Assembly: GCA_947631215.1 (NCBI GenBank)
Contig: CANRKN010000045.1
Location: 1-15,104, forward strand
Direction of reading: 5' to 3'
From: an uncultured Oscillospiraceae bacterium
GTDB taxonomy: Bacteria; Bacillota_A; Clostridia; Oscillospirales; Oscillospiraceae
Length of the DNA: 15,104 nt
The first letter of the stretch is position 1. The number at the start of each line of letters is the position of its first letter. The position numbers were made by a program, and so were the translations under genes. Positions 1 to 5,933 of this stretch are shown piece by piece. Below the pieces are notes generated by a model that was given only the letters and a program-made list of their open reading frames with translations, had not been told where the DNA came from and searched no databases.

Positions 1-59
1 TCGATCTTTTTCAGTTCCGCCTCGAACTTTTCAGTCAGCGCGGCGATCTCCTGATTCAT
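1..59 (-). CDS. N-terminal fragment of a leftward gene, possibly phenylalanyl-tRNA synthetase alpha subunit
   Basis: Only the first 19 complete codons are inside the window; the gene runs off the left edge. The start is ATG at 59-57, preceded by a clear ribosome site (GGAGG at 71-67 on the minus strand, 7 nt spacing). The visible peptide begins MNQEIAALTEKFEAELKKI. It is charged and helical, as in the N-terminal coiled coil of PheS proteins, but that pattern is not specific. No T-box leader, which often precedes pheS in Firmicutes, is visible upstream. The existence of a gene start here is well supported; the identity is a guess. Confidence 0.5.
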   Translation of the reverse strand, partial: MNQEIAALTEKFEAELKKI

Positions 60-97
60 TCTGACGCCTCCAATGTTTGTGGATTATCTTTCGGGGT

Positions 98-132
98 CCC
101 CATGAAAGCCCAATGAAATGGGTTTCATGGGG
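98..132. other. Strong stem-loop in the tRNA-Leu / leftward-gene spacer
   Basis: A perfect 10-bp stem (CCCCATGAAA at 98-107 with TTTCATGGGG at 123-132) encloses a second 4-bp stem (CCCA 109-112 with TGGG 119-122) around an ATGAAA loop, with one bulged G at 108. There is no T-run on either side in either direction, so it is not a standard intrinsic terminator. It sits 38 nt upstream of the leftward gene start and could be a leader structure, an RNA-stabilising hairpin or half of a repeat element. The structure is seen directly; the role is unknown. Confidence 0.6.
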
Positions 133-139
133 AGAAGGA

Positions 140-202
140 GGAATGATTCCGACCGATAGAGTGACCTCGCTTGCGAGGGCGCGATATCCTCGGAATTATT
201 CC
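140..202. repeat. 63-bp imperfect palindrome immediately 3' of tRNA-Leu
   Basis: Arms at 140-152 and 190-202 are complementary over 13 positions, the only exception being a G-T pair that would be a G-U wobble in RNA. Inside are a second stem (GATA 155-158 with TATC 185-188) and an apical stem (CCTCG 165-169 with CGAGG 174-178). Each outer arm is itself nearly palindromic (GGAATNATTCC at 140-150 and 192-202, centres 52 bp apart). Its right edge is 5 nt from the encoded CCA end of the tRNA. Such nested symmetry is typical of REP- or MITE-like intergenic repeats, but whether it recurs elsewhere in the genome cannot be seen here. Confidence 0.55.
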
Positions 203-206
203 GACG

Positions 207-289
207 TGGTGCAGGTAGAGGGATTTGAACCCTCACGATCTCTCACAGGAACCTAAATCCTGCGTGTCTGCCAATTCCACCATACCTGC
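207..289 (-). tRNA. tRNA-Leu, anticodon UAG
   Basis: Read on the minus strand, the 83-nt sequence starts GCAGGTA at 289 and ends TACCTGC-A-CCA at 207, so the 7-bp acceptor stem is perfect and CCA is encoded. The anticodon stem is CAGGA/TCCTG around the loop TTTAGGT, giving anticodon UAG, which reads CUN leucine codons. GGTTCAAATCC forms the T loop region. The variable arm is the longer class II type expected for leucine tRNA. Confidence 0.97.
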
Positions 290-309
290 GTGTCTGACGA
301 AACCATACC

Positions 310-338
310 ATTATAGCGAAAAACCATCTTTGATGCAA
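310..338 (-). promoter_or_regulatory. Sigma-A-type promoter of tRNA-Leu
   Basis: On the minus strand there is a -35 TTGCAT (338-333), a 17-bp spacer and a perfect -10 TATAAT (315-310). Transcription should start near 303, about 14 nt before the mature tRNA 5' end at 289, which is a usual distance for a stable RNA gene. Confidence 0.75.
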
Positions 339-372
339 GAGCATATATAAATTTCGGTGAGCCGCGATTTTG

Positions 373-401
373 TTGACGGGACGGCCGGTTTGTGGTATTT
401 T
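373..401 (+). promoter_or_regulatory. Promoter of the cytidylate kinase-like gene
   Basis: TTGACG (373-378), a 17-bp spacer and TATTTT (396-401) give a good sigma-A match. The implied transcript would start near 408 and have a leader of roughly 54 nt before the ATG at 462. The promoter points away from that of tRNA-Leu; their -35 boxes are about 35 nt apart. Confidence 0.6.
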
Positions 402-461
402 TTATATAGGCCAACAGCGCCGGCAGGGACCGGCCCGCGCCTTGGGAAAGGAGCGATAACC

Positions 462-1046
462 ATGGCAAACAGGATCATTACCATCAGCCGTGAATTCGGC
501 AGCGGCGGCCGCACGGTGGGAAAGATGACGGCGGAAAAGCTGGGCATCCACTGCTACGACAACGAGCTTCTGGAGAAGATCGCCGAGGAGAGCGGCCTGG
601 CGAAGGAATACATAGCCGAGCGGGGCGAGTACACCCCCCGGGGCGGGTGGCTGGCCACCGCCTTCGCGGACCGGTCCGTCAACGGCCTGAGCGTGCAGGA
701 CTACCTCTGGACGGTCCAAAGAAAGCTCATTCTGGAGCTTGCCGAGAAGGAGAGCTGCGTCATCGTGGGCCGGTGCGCCGACTATATCCTGGACGGCAAG
801 GCGGACCTTCTGAAAGTGTTCGTCTACGCCAGCATGGAAAAGCGCGCCGAGCGCATCGTGAAGCTCTACGGCGAGACAAGCGAGACGCCGGAAAAGCGCC
901 TCAGGGATAAGGACAAGCGCCGGGCGGCCTATTACCAGTTCTACACCGACATGGAGTGGGGCAAGGCCCAGCACTACCACATCGCCGTGGACAGCGGCAC
1001 CTTGGGCATCGACCGCTGCGTGGACATCATCGCGTCGCTGTACTGA
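462..1046 (+). CDS. Cytidylate kinase-like family protein
   Basis: This 194-residue protein begins MANRIITISREFGSGGRTVG, with the glycine-rich P-loop-like motif GSGGRTVGK at residues 13-21. That N-terminus is characteristic of the cytidylate kinase-like family found in many Clostridia (Pfam Cytidylate_kin2), P-loop enzymes presumed to phosphorylate a nucleotide. The central VIVGRCADYIL segment and the arginine/lysine-rich lid-like stretch (EKRLRDKDKRRAAYYQFYTD) also fit a nucleoside monophosphate kinase fold. The open frame extends back to 357, but ATG 462 is preferred: it has a GGAAAGGAG ribosome site 8 nt upstream, family homology starts here, and the longer form would span the promoter. 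It appears monocistronic between its promoter and the terminator at 1068-1091. The substrate is not established, and the canonical cmk gene is probably elsewhere. Confidence 0.88.
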   Translation: MANRIITISREFGSGGRTVGKMTAEKLGIHCYDNELLEKIAEESGLAKEYIAERGEYTPRGGWLATAFADRSVNGLSVQDYLWTVQRKLILELAEKESCVIVGRCADYILDGKADLLKVFVYASMEKRAERIVKLYGETSETPEKRLRDKDKRRAAYYQFYTDMEWGKAQHYHIAVDSGTLGIDRCVDIIASLY

Positions 1047-1067
1047 TACCGTGCGTCGGGAAGCAGC

Positions 1068-1091
1068 GCCCCCTCGTCAGAGGGGGCTTTT
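1068..1091 (+). terminator. Intrinsic terminator after the cytidylate kinase-like gene
   Basis: A 7-bp GC-rich stem (GCCCCCT 1068-1074 with AGGGGGC 1081-1087), a 6-nt loop and TTTT at 1088-1091, 22 nt after the stop codon. Confidence 0.85.
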
Positions 1092-1100
1092 GCTATATAT

Positions 1101-1130
1101 TTGACTTGTGCCCACGTGCCGTGCTAAAGT
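1101..1130 (+). promoter_or_regulatory. Promoter of the two-component genes
   Basis: TTGACT (1101-1106), an 18-bp spacer and TAAAGT (1125-1130). It lies directly behind the preceding terminator and just upstream of the response-regulator ribosome site (GGGGAGG near 1135-1141), so the leader would be very short. Confidence 0.55.
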
Positions 1131-1149
1131 AGCCGGGGAGGTGAAGAGG

Positions 1150-1824
1150 ATGTACCGGATATTCATCGTGGAGGACGACGGGGCGCTGGCGGACGTGATG
1201 GCCCGGCAGATCGGCTCCTGGGGCCATGAGGTGCGCTGCGCCAGGGACTTTCAGAACGTGATGGCGGAGTTTTCCGCTTTTGACCCCCATCTGGTGCTGC
1301 TGGACATCGGCCTGCCCTTTTATAACGGCTACCACTGGTGCGAGCAGATACGGAAGGTCTCCCAGGTGCCGGTGGTGTTCATCTCCTCCGCCTCGGACAA
1401 TATGAACATCGTCATGGCCATGACCATGGGCGGGGACGACTTCCTGCCCAAGCCCGTGGACCTGAATGTGATGACGGCGAAATTGAACGCGGTGCTGCGC
1501 CGGGCCTACGACATGGGCGGCAAGGCGCCGGTGCTGGAGCACAGGGGCGCGGTGCTGAACCTGAACGATGCGAGCCTCTCCTATGAGGGCAGGCGAGTTG
1601 AGCTTACGAAAAACGAATTCCGCATCCTGCAGACCCTCATGGAGAACAAGGGCAAGATCGTCAGCCGGGACACCCTCATGACCCGGCTGTGGCAGATGGA
1701 CGCCTACGTGGAGGAAAATACCCTCACCGTGAACGTGACGAGGCTCCGGAAAAAGCTGGAGGACGCGGGGCTATCCGACTTCATCACCACCCGGGTGGGC
1801 GCGGGGTATATGGTGGGGCCATGA
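1150..1824 (+). CDS. Response regulator, OmpR/PhoB class, BceR-like
   Basis: This 224-residue regulator has an N-terminal receiver domain (about 1-115). The acidic pocket is at D9/D10 (IFIVEDD), the phosphoacceptor is D52 (LVLLDIGLP) and the conserved lysine is K101 (LPKPVD). A C-terminal winged-helix DNA-binding domain follows (about 130-224: ELTKNEFRIL, ENTLTVNVTRLRKKL, TRVGAGYMV). The start ATG 1150 has GGGGAGG and GAAGAGG upstream; an earlier in-frame ATG at 1108 lies inside the promoter. The stop overlaps the kinase start (ATGA at 1821-1824), so the two are translationally coupled. With a kinase lacking a sensor loop and a Bce-type ABC transporter downstream, it is most likely the BceR/GraR-type regulator of the transporter. 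A candidate binding site is the inverted repeat at 2973-3001. The family call is firm; the inducer is unknown. Confidence 0.93.
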   Translation: MYRIFIVEDDGALADVMARQIGSWGHEVRCARDFQNVMAEFSAFDPHLVLLDIGLPFYNGYHWCEQIRKVSQVPVVFISSASDNMNIVMAMTMGGDDFLPKPVDLNVMTAKLNAVLRRAYDMGGKAPVLEHRGAVLNLNDASLSYEGRRVELTKNEFRILQTLMENKGKIVSRDTLMTRLWQMDAYVEENTLTVNVTRLRKKLEDAGLSDFITTRVGAGYMVGP

Positions 1825-2807
1825 GCTTTTGGACGTATTTGAAAAGCCACCGATATGCCGCGCTGGTGCTGGCGCTGTTCACGGCAGTGTTCGCCCTGGT
1901 GCTGTGGCTGTATAACGTGCCCGCGGAGGCGGCGCTGTACGCCGGGGGTCTCTGCGCCCTTCTGGGGCTGGGGCTTTTATGGGCGGGGTGGATGCACGCC
2001 CGGCGGGCCTGGGAAGCGCGCATGGAGGCGCTGGAGAACCTGCCCGTGTGGGCAGGGTCCCTGCCGGAGGCGGGGAGCCCTGAGGCGGAGGATTTCCGGG
2101 CCATGGCGGAGAAGATGCGCGCCGTGTGCGCCCAGCTTTCCCAGGAGAACGACCGGGCCCGGCGGGAGAGCCTGGACTGGTACACCGCCTGGGTGCATCA
2201 AATAAAGACCCCCATCGCCGTCATGCAGATGACGCTGCAATCGGAGGATACCCCGGAGCACCGGGCGCTGGAGGCGGAGCTTTTCCGGGTGCGGCAGTAC
2301 GCGGAGATGGCCCTGACCTATCTGCGGCTGGGGGAGGGAGCATCTGACCTGGTGATAAAGAAAGTGGCACTGGACGGGGTCATTCGTCAGGCGGTGCGAA
2401 AATACGCGGCGCTCTTCGTGCAGAAAAAGCTGGCATTGCGCTATGAGCCGACGGAGGCCGAGGCCCTCACAGACGAGAAGTGGCTGTCGTTCATATTGGA
2501 GCAGCTTTTGGACAACGCGGTGAAGTATACCCCCGCCGGGTCCGTCACCATCACGGTGACGCCGGAAAAGGTCCTGCGGGTGGCGGACACGGGCATCGGC
2601 GTGGCGGCGGAGGACCTGCCCCGCATCTTTGAAAAGGGCTTCACCGGCTACAACGGCCGGGCCGACAAGACCGCCACGGGCCTGGGGCTATACCTATGCA
2701 AACAGGCGGCGGACAAGCTCCACCACCGCCTCTGGGCGGAGTCGGAGCCCGGCAAGGGCAGCGTCTTCTGCCTGGATCTGCACACGGATGAATTAGAGGT
2801 GGAATAA
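1821..2807 (+). CDS. Intramembrane-sensing histidine kinase, BceS-like
   Basis: This 328-residue kinase has two N-terminal membrane helices (about residues 12-31 and 37-56) joined by only a few residues, so there is no extracellular sensor domain. That is the hallmark of BceS-type kinases, which read the flux of a partner ABC transporter rather than a ligand. The H-box WVHQIKTPIAVM places the phosphorylated histidine at H126. The ATPase domain shows the N-box (LDNAVKYTP, N232), the G1 box (ADTGIGV, D256) and the G2 box (TATGLGLYLCK, near residue 290). The start ATG overlaps the regulator stop. Unlike classical bceRSAB clusters, the transporter genes do not follow immediately: a 241-nt gap holds a dispersed repeat, an operator-like site and a promoter. 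Confidence 0.93.
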   Translation: MSFWTYLKSHRYAALVLALFTAVFALVLWLYNVPAEAALYAGGLCALLGLGLLWAGWMHARRAWEARMEALENLPVWAGSLPEAGSPEAEDFRAMAEKMRAVCAQLSQENDRARRESLDWYTAWVHQIKTPIAVMQMTLQSEDTPEHRALEAELFRVRQYAEMALTYLRLGEGASDLVIKKVALDGVIRQAVRKYAALFVQKKLALRYEPTEAEALTDEKWLSFILEQLLDNAVKYTPAGSVTITVTPEKVLRVADTGIGVAAEDLPRIFEKGFTGYNGRADKTATGLGLYLCKQAADKLHHRLWAESEPGKGSVFCLDLHTDELEVE

Positions 2808-2835
2808 TGCCTCTTTTGAAGAGAGCTGCCAGCCC

Positions 2836-2925
2836 GACGGGCGGCGAGAACCGGCAGTGCCCCGCACGCGGTTGGTGAGCGAAGCGAACTTTAGCGGGAG
2901 GGGCCCTGTCGGGCGAGGCCGCCCT
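2836..2925 (+). repeat. Dispersed 90-bp intergenic element, copy 1
   Basis: This segment matches the reverse complement of 7184-7273 at 86 of 90 positions with no gaps. It begins 28 nt after the kinase stop. It carries possible hairpins: GTGC 2857-2860 with GCAC 2864-2867, nested inside ACCG pairing with downstream CGGT or TGGT. GGGCGGC near the left end is complementary to GCCGCCC near the right end. No ORF is evident. It lacks transposase, target duplication or terminal features that would name it, so I call it only a dispersed intergenic repeat. Confidence 0.85.
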
Positions 2926-2972
2926 GCACCAGCGTGTTTTGGATTCACCTTACAAAATTGTCATATCCGGGC

Positions 2973-3001
2973 GTCAAAATGTCACGGGAATCGATTTTGA
3001 C
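2973..3001 (+). promoter_or_regulatory. Inverted-repeat operator candidate for the BceR-like regulator
   Basis: GTCAAAAT (2973-2980) and ATTTTGAC (2994-3001) form a perfect 8-bp inverted repeat, centre-to-centre 21 bp, i.e. two DNA turns. The right arm runs into the -35 box. A nearby AAAATTGTCA (2954-2963) resembles AAAATGTCAC (2977-2986). Placement just upstream of, and touching, the -35 is what an OmpR-class activator uses. Binding by the regulator encoded at 1150 is inferred from proximity. Confidence 0.5.
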
Positions 3002-3023
3002 AGCCCGGATGTTTTGCTATGAT
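2997..3023 (+). promoter_or_regulatory. Promoter of the ABC transporter operon
   Basis: A perfect -35 TTGACA (2997-3002) is followed by TATGAT (3018-3023) at a short 15-bp spacing. A sub-optimal spacer combined with an operator at the -35 is typical of activator-dependent promoters. Its presence means the transporter genes can be expressed separately from the two-component genes. Confidence 0.5.
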
Positions 3024-3048
3024 AGGGGACACAAAGGAGGTCATAGAT

Positions 3049-3810
3049 ATGACGATACTGCAAGTGGAGGGCCTGTCGAAGACGTACACGGGCCGCTTCG
3101 GGGCCAACCAGGTGAAGGCCCTTTCCAATGTGTCCTTTTCCGTGGAACAGGGGGAATATGTGGCCATCATGGGCGAGTCTGGCTCCGGCAAGACCACCCT
3201 TCTCAATATGCTGGCGGCCTTCGATAAGCCCACCGGCGGCAAGGTGCTCTTAGAGGGGCGGGATATCTCGGAGATACACGAGGACGAGTTGGCCGCCTTT
3301 CGGCGGGACTGCCTGGGGTTCGTGTTCCAGGACTTCAACCTCCTGGACAACTTCAACCTCCGGGACAACATCTTCCTGCCCTTGGTGCTGGCGGGGATGA
3401 ACTATGTGGACATGTCCAAGCGCCTGCAGCCCGTGGCCCAGAAGATGGGCATCACGGATATCCTGAACAAGTATCCCTACGAGGTCTCCGGCGGCCAGAA
3501 GCAGCGGGCGGCGGTGGCCCGGGCGGTCATCACCGGCCCCCGGCTGCTGCTGGCGGACGAGCCCACGGGCGCGCTGGACTCCAAGTCCTCCGAGGGGCTC
3601 ATGGAGCTGTTCGCCAGCCTCAACGCCGACGGCCAGACCATATTGATGGTCACCCACTCCGTCCGGGCGGCCAGCCATGCCGGGCGGGTCATCTTCATCA
3701 AGGACGGGGAGCTGTTCCACCAGCTCTACCGGGGCGACATGGCAAAGGAGCAGTTTTACCAGAAGATCGCGGACACCCTGACGCTCCTGGCTACGGGAGG
3801 TCAGTCATGA
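3049..3810 (+). CDS. ABC transporter ATP-binding protein, BceA-like
   Basis: This 253-residue ATPase carries every catalytic motif: Walker A GESGSGKTT (42-50), the Q-loop FQDFNLLD, signature VSGGQKQR (146-153), Walker B LLLADEP (166-172) and the H-loop MVTHS. The sequence style, including FQDFNLLDNFNLRDNIFLPL and TGALDSKSSEGLM, matches the BceA/MacB-type exporter ATPases that partner long FtsX-fold permeases in peptide-antibiotic resistance. ATG 3049 is chosen over upstream ATG 3019 because AAAGGAGG lies 8 nt before it and 3019 overlaps the -10 region. The stop overlaps the permease start (ATGA). It should energise removal or release of antimicrobial peptides at the membrane and drive signalling through the kinase; the substrate cannot be read from sequence. 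Confidence 0.93.
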   Translation: MTILQVEGLSKTYTGRFGANQVKALSNVSFSVEQGEYVAIMGESGSGKTTLLNMLAAFDKPTGGKVLLEGRDISEIHEDELAAFRRDCLGFVFQDFNLLDNFNLRDNIFLPLVLAGMNYVDMSKRLQPVAQKMGITDILNKYPYEVSGGQKQRAAVARAVITGPRLLLADEPTGALDSKSSEGLMELFASLNADGQTILMVTHSVRAASHAGRVIFIKDGELFHQLYRGDMAKEQFYQKIADTLTLLATGGQS

Positions 3811-5816
3811 ATAAGGGCTTTTATGCCCGCCTGGCCCGGCAGAACCTTCGGAAAAACGCCCGGGCCTACGGGCCGTTCATCCTGGCCGCGGTGCTCACCG
3901 TCGCCATGTTCTACATCATCCTGGCCCTGTCCGTGGACCCCAATATGGAGTCCATGACCGGGGCCACCACCATCCAGATCGTGCTCCGCTACGGGGTCAT
4001 CGTGGTGGGCCTGTTCGCGGTCATCTTCCTTTTCTACACCAACAGCTTTCTTCTAAAGCGCCGGCAGAGGGAGTTCGGGCTCTTCAACGTCCTGGGCATG
4101 GAAAAGCGCCATCTGGTGAAGGTCATCGGCTGGGAGACGCTGTACATCTTTCTCCTGAGCCTGGCGCTGGGCCTCATCGTGGGTCTGGCGCTCAACAAGG
4201 CGCTCTTCCTCGTGGTGGCGAAGATATTGGGGGTGGCCGCGCCCATGGGATTTTTGCTGTCGCCGCGGCTGCTGGGCATGGTACTTGCCGTGACGGCGGG
4301 GCTCTTCGGGGCCATATTCCTCTTTATCTTCCTCTTCGGCGTCCGGCGGGTGTACGTGGCCCGGCCGGTGGAGCTATTGCAGGCCGAACACGCCGGGGAG
4401 CGGGAGCCTAAAGCCAAGTGGCTGATGGCCGCGCTGGGCCTGGCCTGCCTGGGGGTGGGGTACTATATCTCCATCGCCACCACCAACGTGCTGCAGGCCA
4501 TGCTGCTGTTTTTCGTGGCGGTGGTGCTGGTCATCATCGGGACATACCTGCTGTTCACAGCGGGCAGCATCGCCATGCTGAAAATTCTCAAGAACAACAA
4601 GCGCTACTATTATAAGACCCGCCACTTCACCGCCGTCTCCGGCATGATGTATCGCATGAAGCAAAACGCCGTGGGCCTCGCCAACATCTGCATCCTCAGT
4701 ACTATGGTGCTGGTGATGATCTCGGGCACGAGCTGCCTCATGCTGGGCATGGAGAAGAGCCTTTCCGAGCGCTACCCATGCGACGTGAACATCCCGCTGA
4801 CCAACGCCGAGACCATTGACATGGTGAAAAGGGCCGTGGCGGACGCGGGCATTGAGCCGGAGGACGAGGTGTGGTACGAGTATGTTTCTTTCGCGGCCCG
4901 GCGGACGGAGGCTGGGCTGAACCCTACCCGGGACTACTCCTTTGACACTAACGATCAGGACCTGCTGGCGGATGTGATGGCAGTGGACTTGGAAGATTAT
5001 AACAGGATCACCGGCCAGGACTATACGCTGGGCCCGGACGAGATATTGCTCCGGGTGGACCGGGCGGCGTATACTGCCGATACCCTGACGCTCCATGGCA
5101 AGACCTACACCGTGAAGGAGCAGGTGGCGGAGATGATGAAAAACGGCGACGCCACCGCGAACCTCACCAGCACCTGGTACATCGTGGCGGCGAGCAGGGA
5201 GGAGCTTGTGCGGATCGCCGCGGCCGAGCAGGCCACGGGGGGCGGCATGGCCGACGGCCAGCCGCACCAGTATTACGGCTTCGAGGTGCCCGGCCATGAC
5301 GAGAATGTCGCCCTCGCCGCCCGGAAGGCCATCCGCGCGGCGTGGGCCAAGGCGTCGGACGACGGGTCCGTGGACCTGGCCGGGACCTATGAGATACGGG
5401 CCTGGGAGCGGCAGGATTTCGTCAGCATCTATGGCAGTCTCTTCTTCCTGGGGATGTTCCTGGGGCTTCTCTTCACCATGGCGGCCATCCTCATCATCTA
5501 CTACAAGCAGATGAGCGAGGGCCGGGACGACCGGGAGCGGTTTCAGATCATGCAGAAGGTGGGCATGAGCCGCCTGGAGGTAAAGCGCACCATCCAGAGC
5601 CAGGTGCTCATCGTGTTCTTCTTGCCCCTGGTGGTGGCCGGGCTGCACACCGGCTTCGCCTTCCCCATCATCAACCGGGTGCTGGCCATTTTCAGCCTGG
5701 CGGGCACGGACTTTTATATCTGGTGCGTACTGGGCAGCTTTGGGGCCTTCGCGGCGCTGTACGCCGTGGTGTACGCCCTCACCGCCCGGACCTATTATAA
5801 GCTCGTGAGCATGTGA
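3807..5816 (+). CDS. ABC transporter permease, BceB-like (FtsX domains)
   Basis: This 669-residue membrane protein shows about ten hydrophobic helices: one near 22-42, one near 58-77, four between about 110 and 255, one at about 289-310, then three after 540. A large hydrophilic domain of about 230 residues (310-540) separates helices 7 and 8. This is the BceB layout, with FtsX-like segments around residues 58-180 and 540-660 and an extracytoplasmic domain for peptide or lipid-complex recognition. The amphipathic KRRQREFGLFNVLGM and ERFQIMQKVGMSRLEV stretches are typical coupling helices. GGGAGG precedes the ATG, which overlaps the ATPase stop. A strong terminator follows 34 nt after the stop. 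Confidence 0.92.
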   Translation: MNKGFYARLARQNLRKNARAYGPFILAAVLTVAMFYIILALSVDPNMESMTGATTIQIVLRYGVIVVGLFAVIFLFYTNSFLLKRRQREFGLFNVLGMEKRHLVKVIGWETLYIFLLSLALGLIVGLALNKALFLVVAKILGVAAPMGFLLSPRLLGMVLAVTAGLFGAIFLFIFLFGVRRVYVARPVELLQAEHAGEREPKAKWLMAALGLACLGVGYYISIATTNVLQAMLLFFVAVVLVIIGTYLLFTAGSIAMLKILKNNKRYYYKTRHFTAVSGMMYRMKQNAVGLANICILSTMVLVMISGTSCLMLGMEKSLSERYPCDVNIPLTNAETIDMVKRAVADAGIEPEDEVWYEYVSFAARRTEAGLNPTRDYSFDTNDQDLLADVMAVDLEDYNRITGQDYTLGPDEILLRVDRAAYTADTLTLHGKTYTVKEQVAEMMKNGDATANLTSTWYIVAASREELVRIAAAEQATGGGMADGQPHQYYGFEVPGHDENVALAARKAIRAAWAKASDDGSVDLAGTYEIRAWERQDFVSIYGSLFFLGMFLGLLFTMAAILIIYYKQMSEGRDDRERFQIMQKVGMSRLEVKRTIQSQVLIVFFLPLVVAGLHTGFAFPIINRVLAIFSLAGTDFYIWCVLGSFGAFAALYAVVYALTARTYYKLVSM

Positions 5817-5849
5817 GAGGCGGCAGGCGGGCCTCTCGCGGAGAGCATG

Positions 5850-5884
5850 GTTCCCCCGTTTTTTCCAAACGGGGGAACTTTTTT
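5850..5884 (+). terminator. Intrinsic terminator of the ABC transporter operon
   Basis: A perfect 11-bp stem (GTTCCCCCGTT 5850-5860 with AACGGGGGAAC 5868-5878), a 7-nt loop and six Ts (5879-5884). It separates the transporter from the serpin gene; no convincing serpin promoter is visible between 5885 and 5917, so serpin expression may rely on readthrough or an unrecognised promoter. Confidence 0.9.
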
Positions 5885-5933
5885 ATAAAAACGCCGTCTT
5901 ATGGGTCAGAATAGAGGTAAGGAGGCGTACAGT

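Noticed and set aside
60..206. T-box riboswitch upstream of the putative pheS start
   Set aside because: No GGGTGGNACCGCG-type antiterminator, specifier hairpin or terminator tail can be found on the minus strand.
143..256. 37-codon + strand ORF (ATG 143) with GGAGG just upstream
   Set aside because: It runs antisense through the tRNA-Leu and through a palindromic element; the peptide is the usual spurious antisense-tRNA product.
357..461. N-terminal extension of the cytidylate kinase-like protein from 357
   Set aside because: It would translate across the promoter at 373-401; the ribosome site and homology start at 462.
4374..5648. 424-codon open frame antisense to the BceB-like permease
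   Set aside because: It lies within a strongly supported permease and has low-complexity His/Gln/Gly-rich composition, typical of an antisense shadow.
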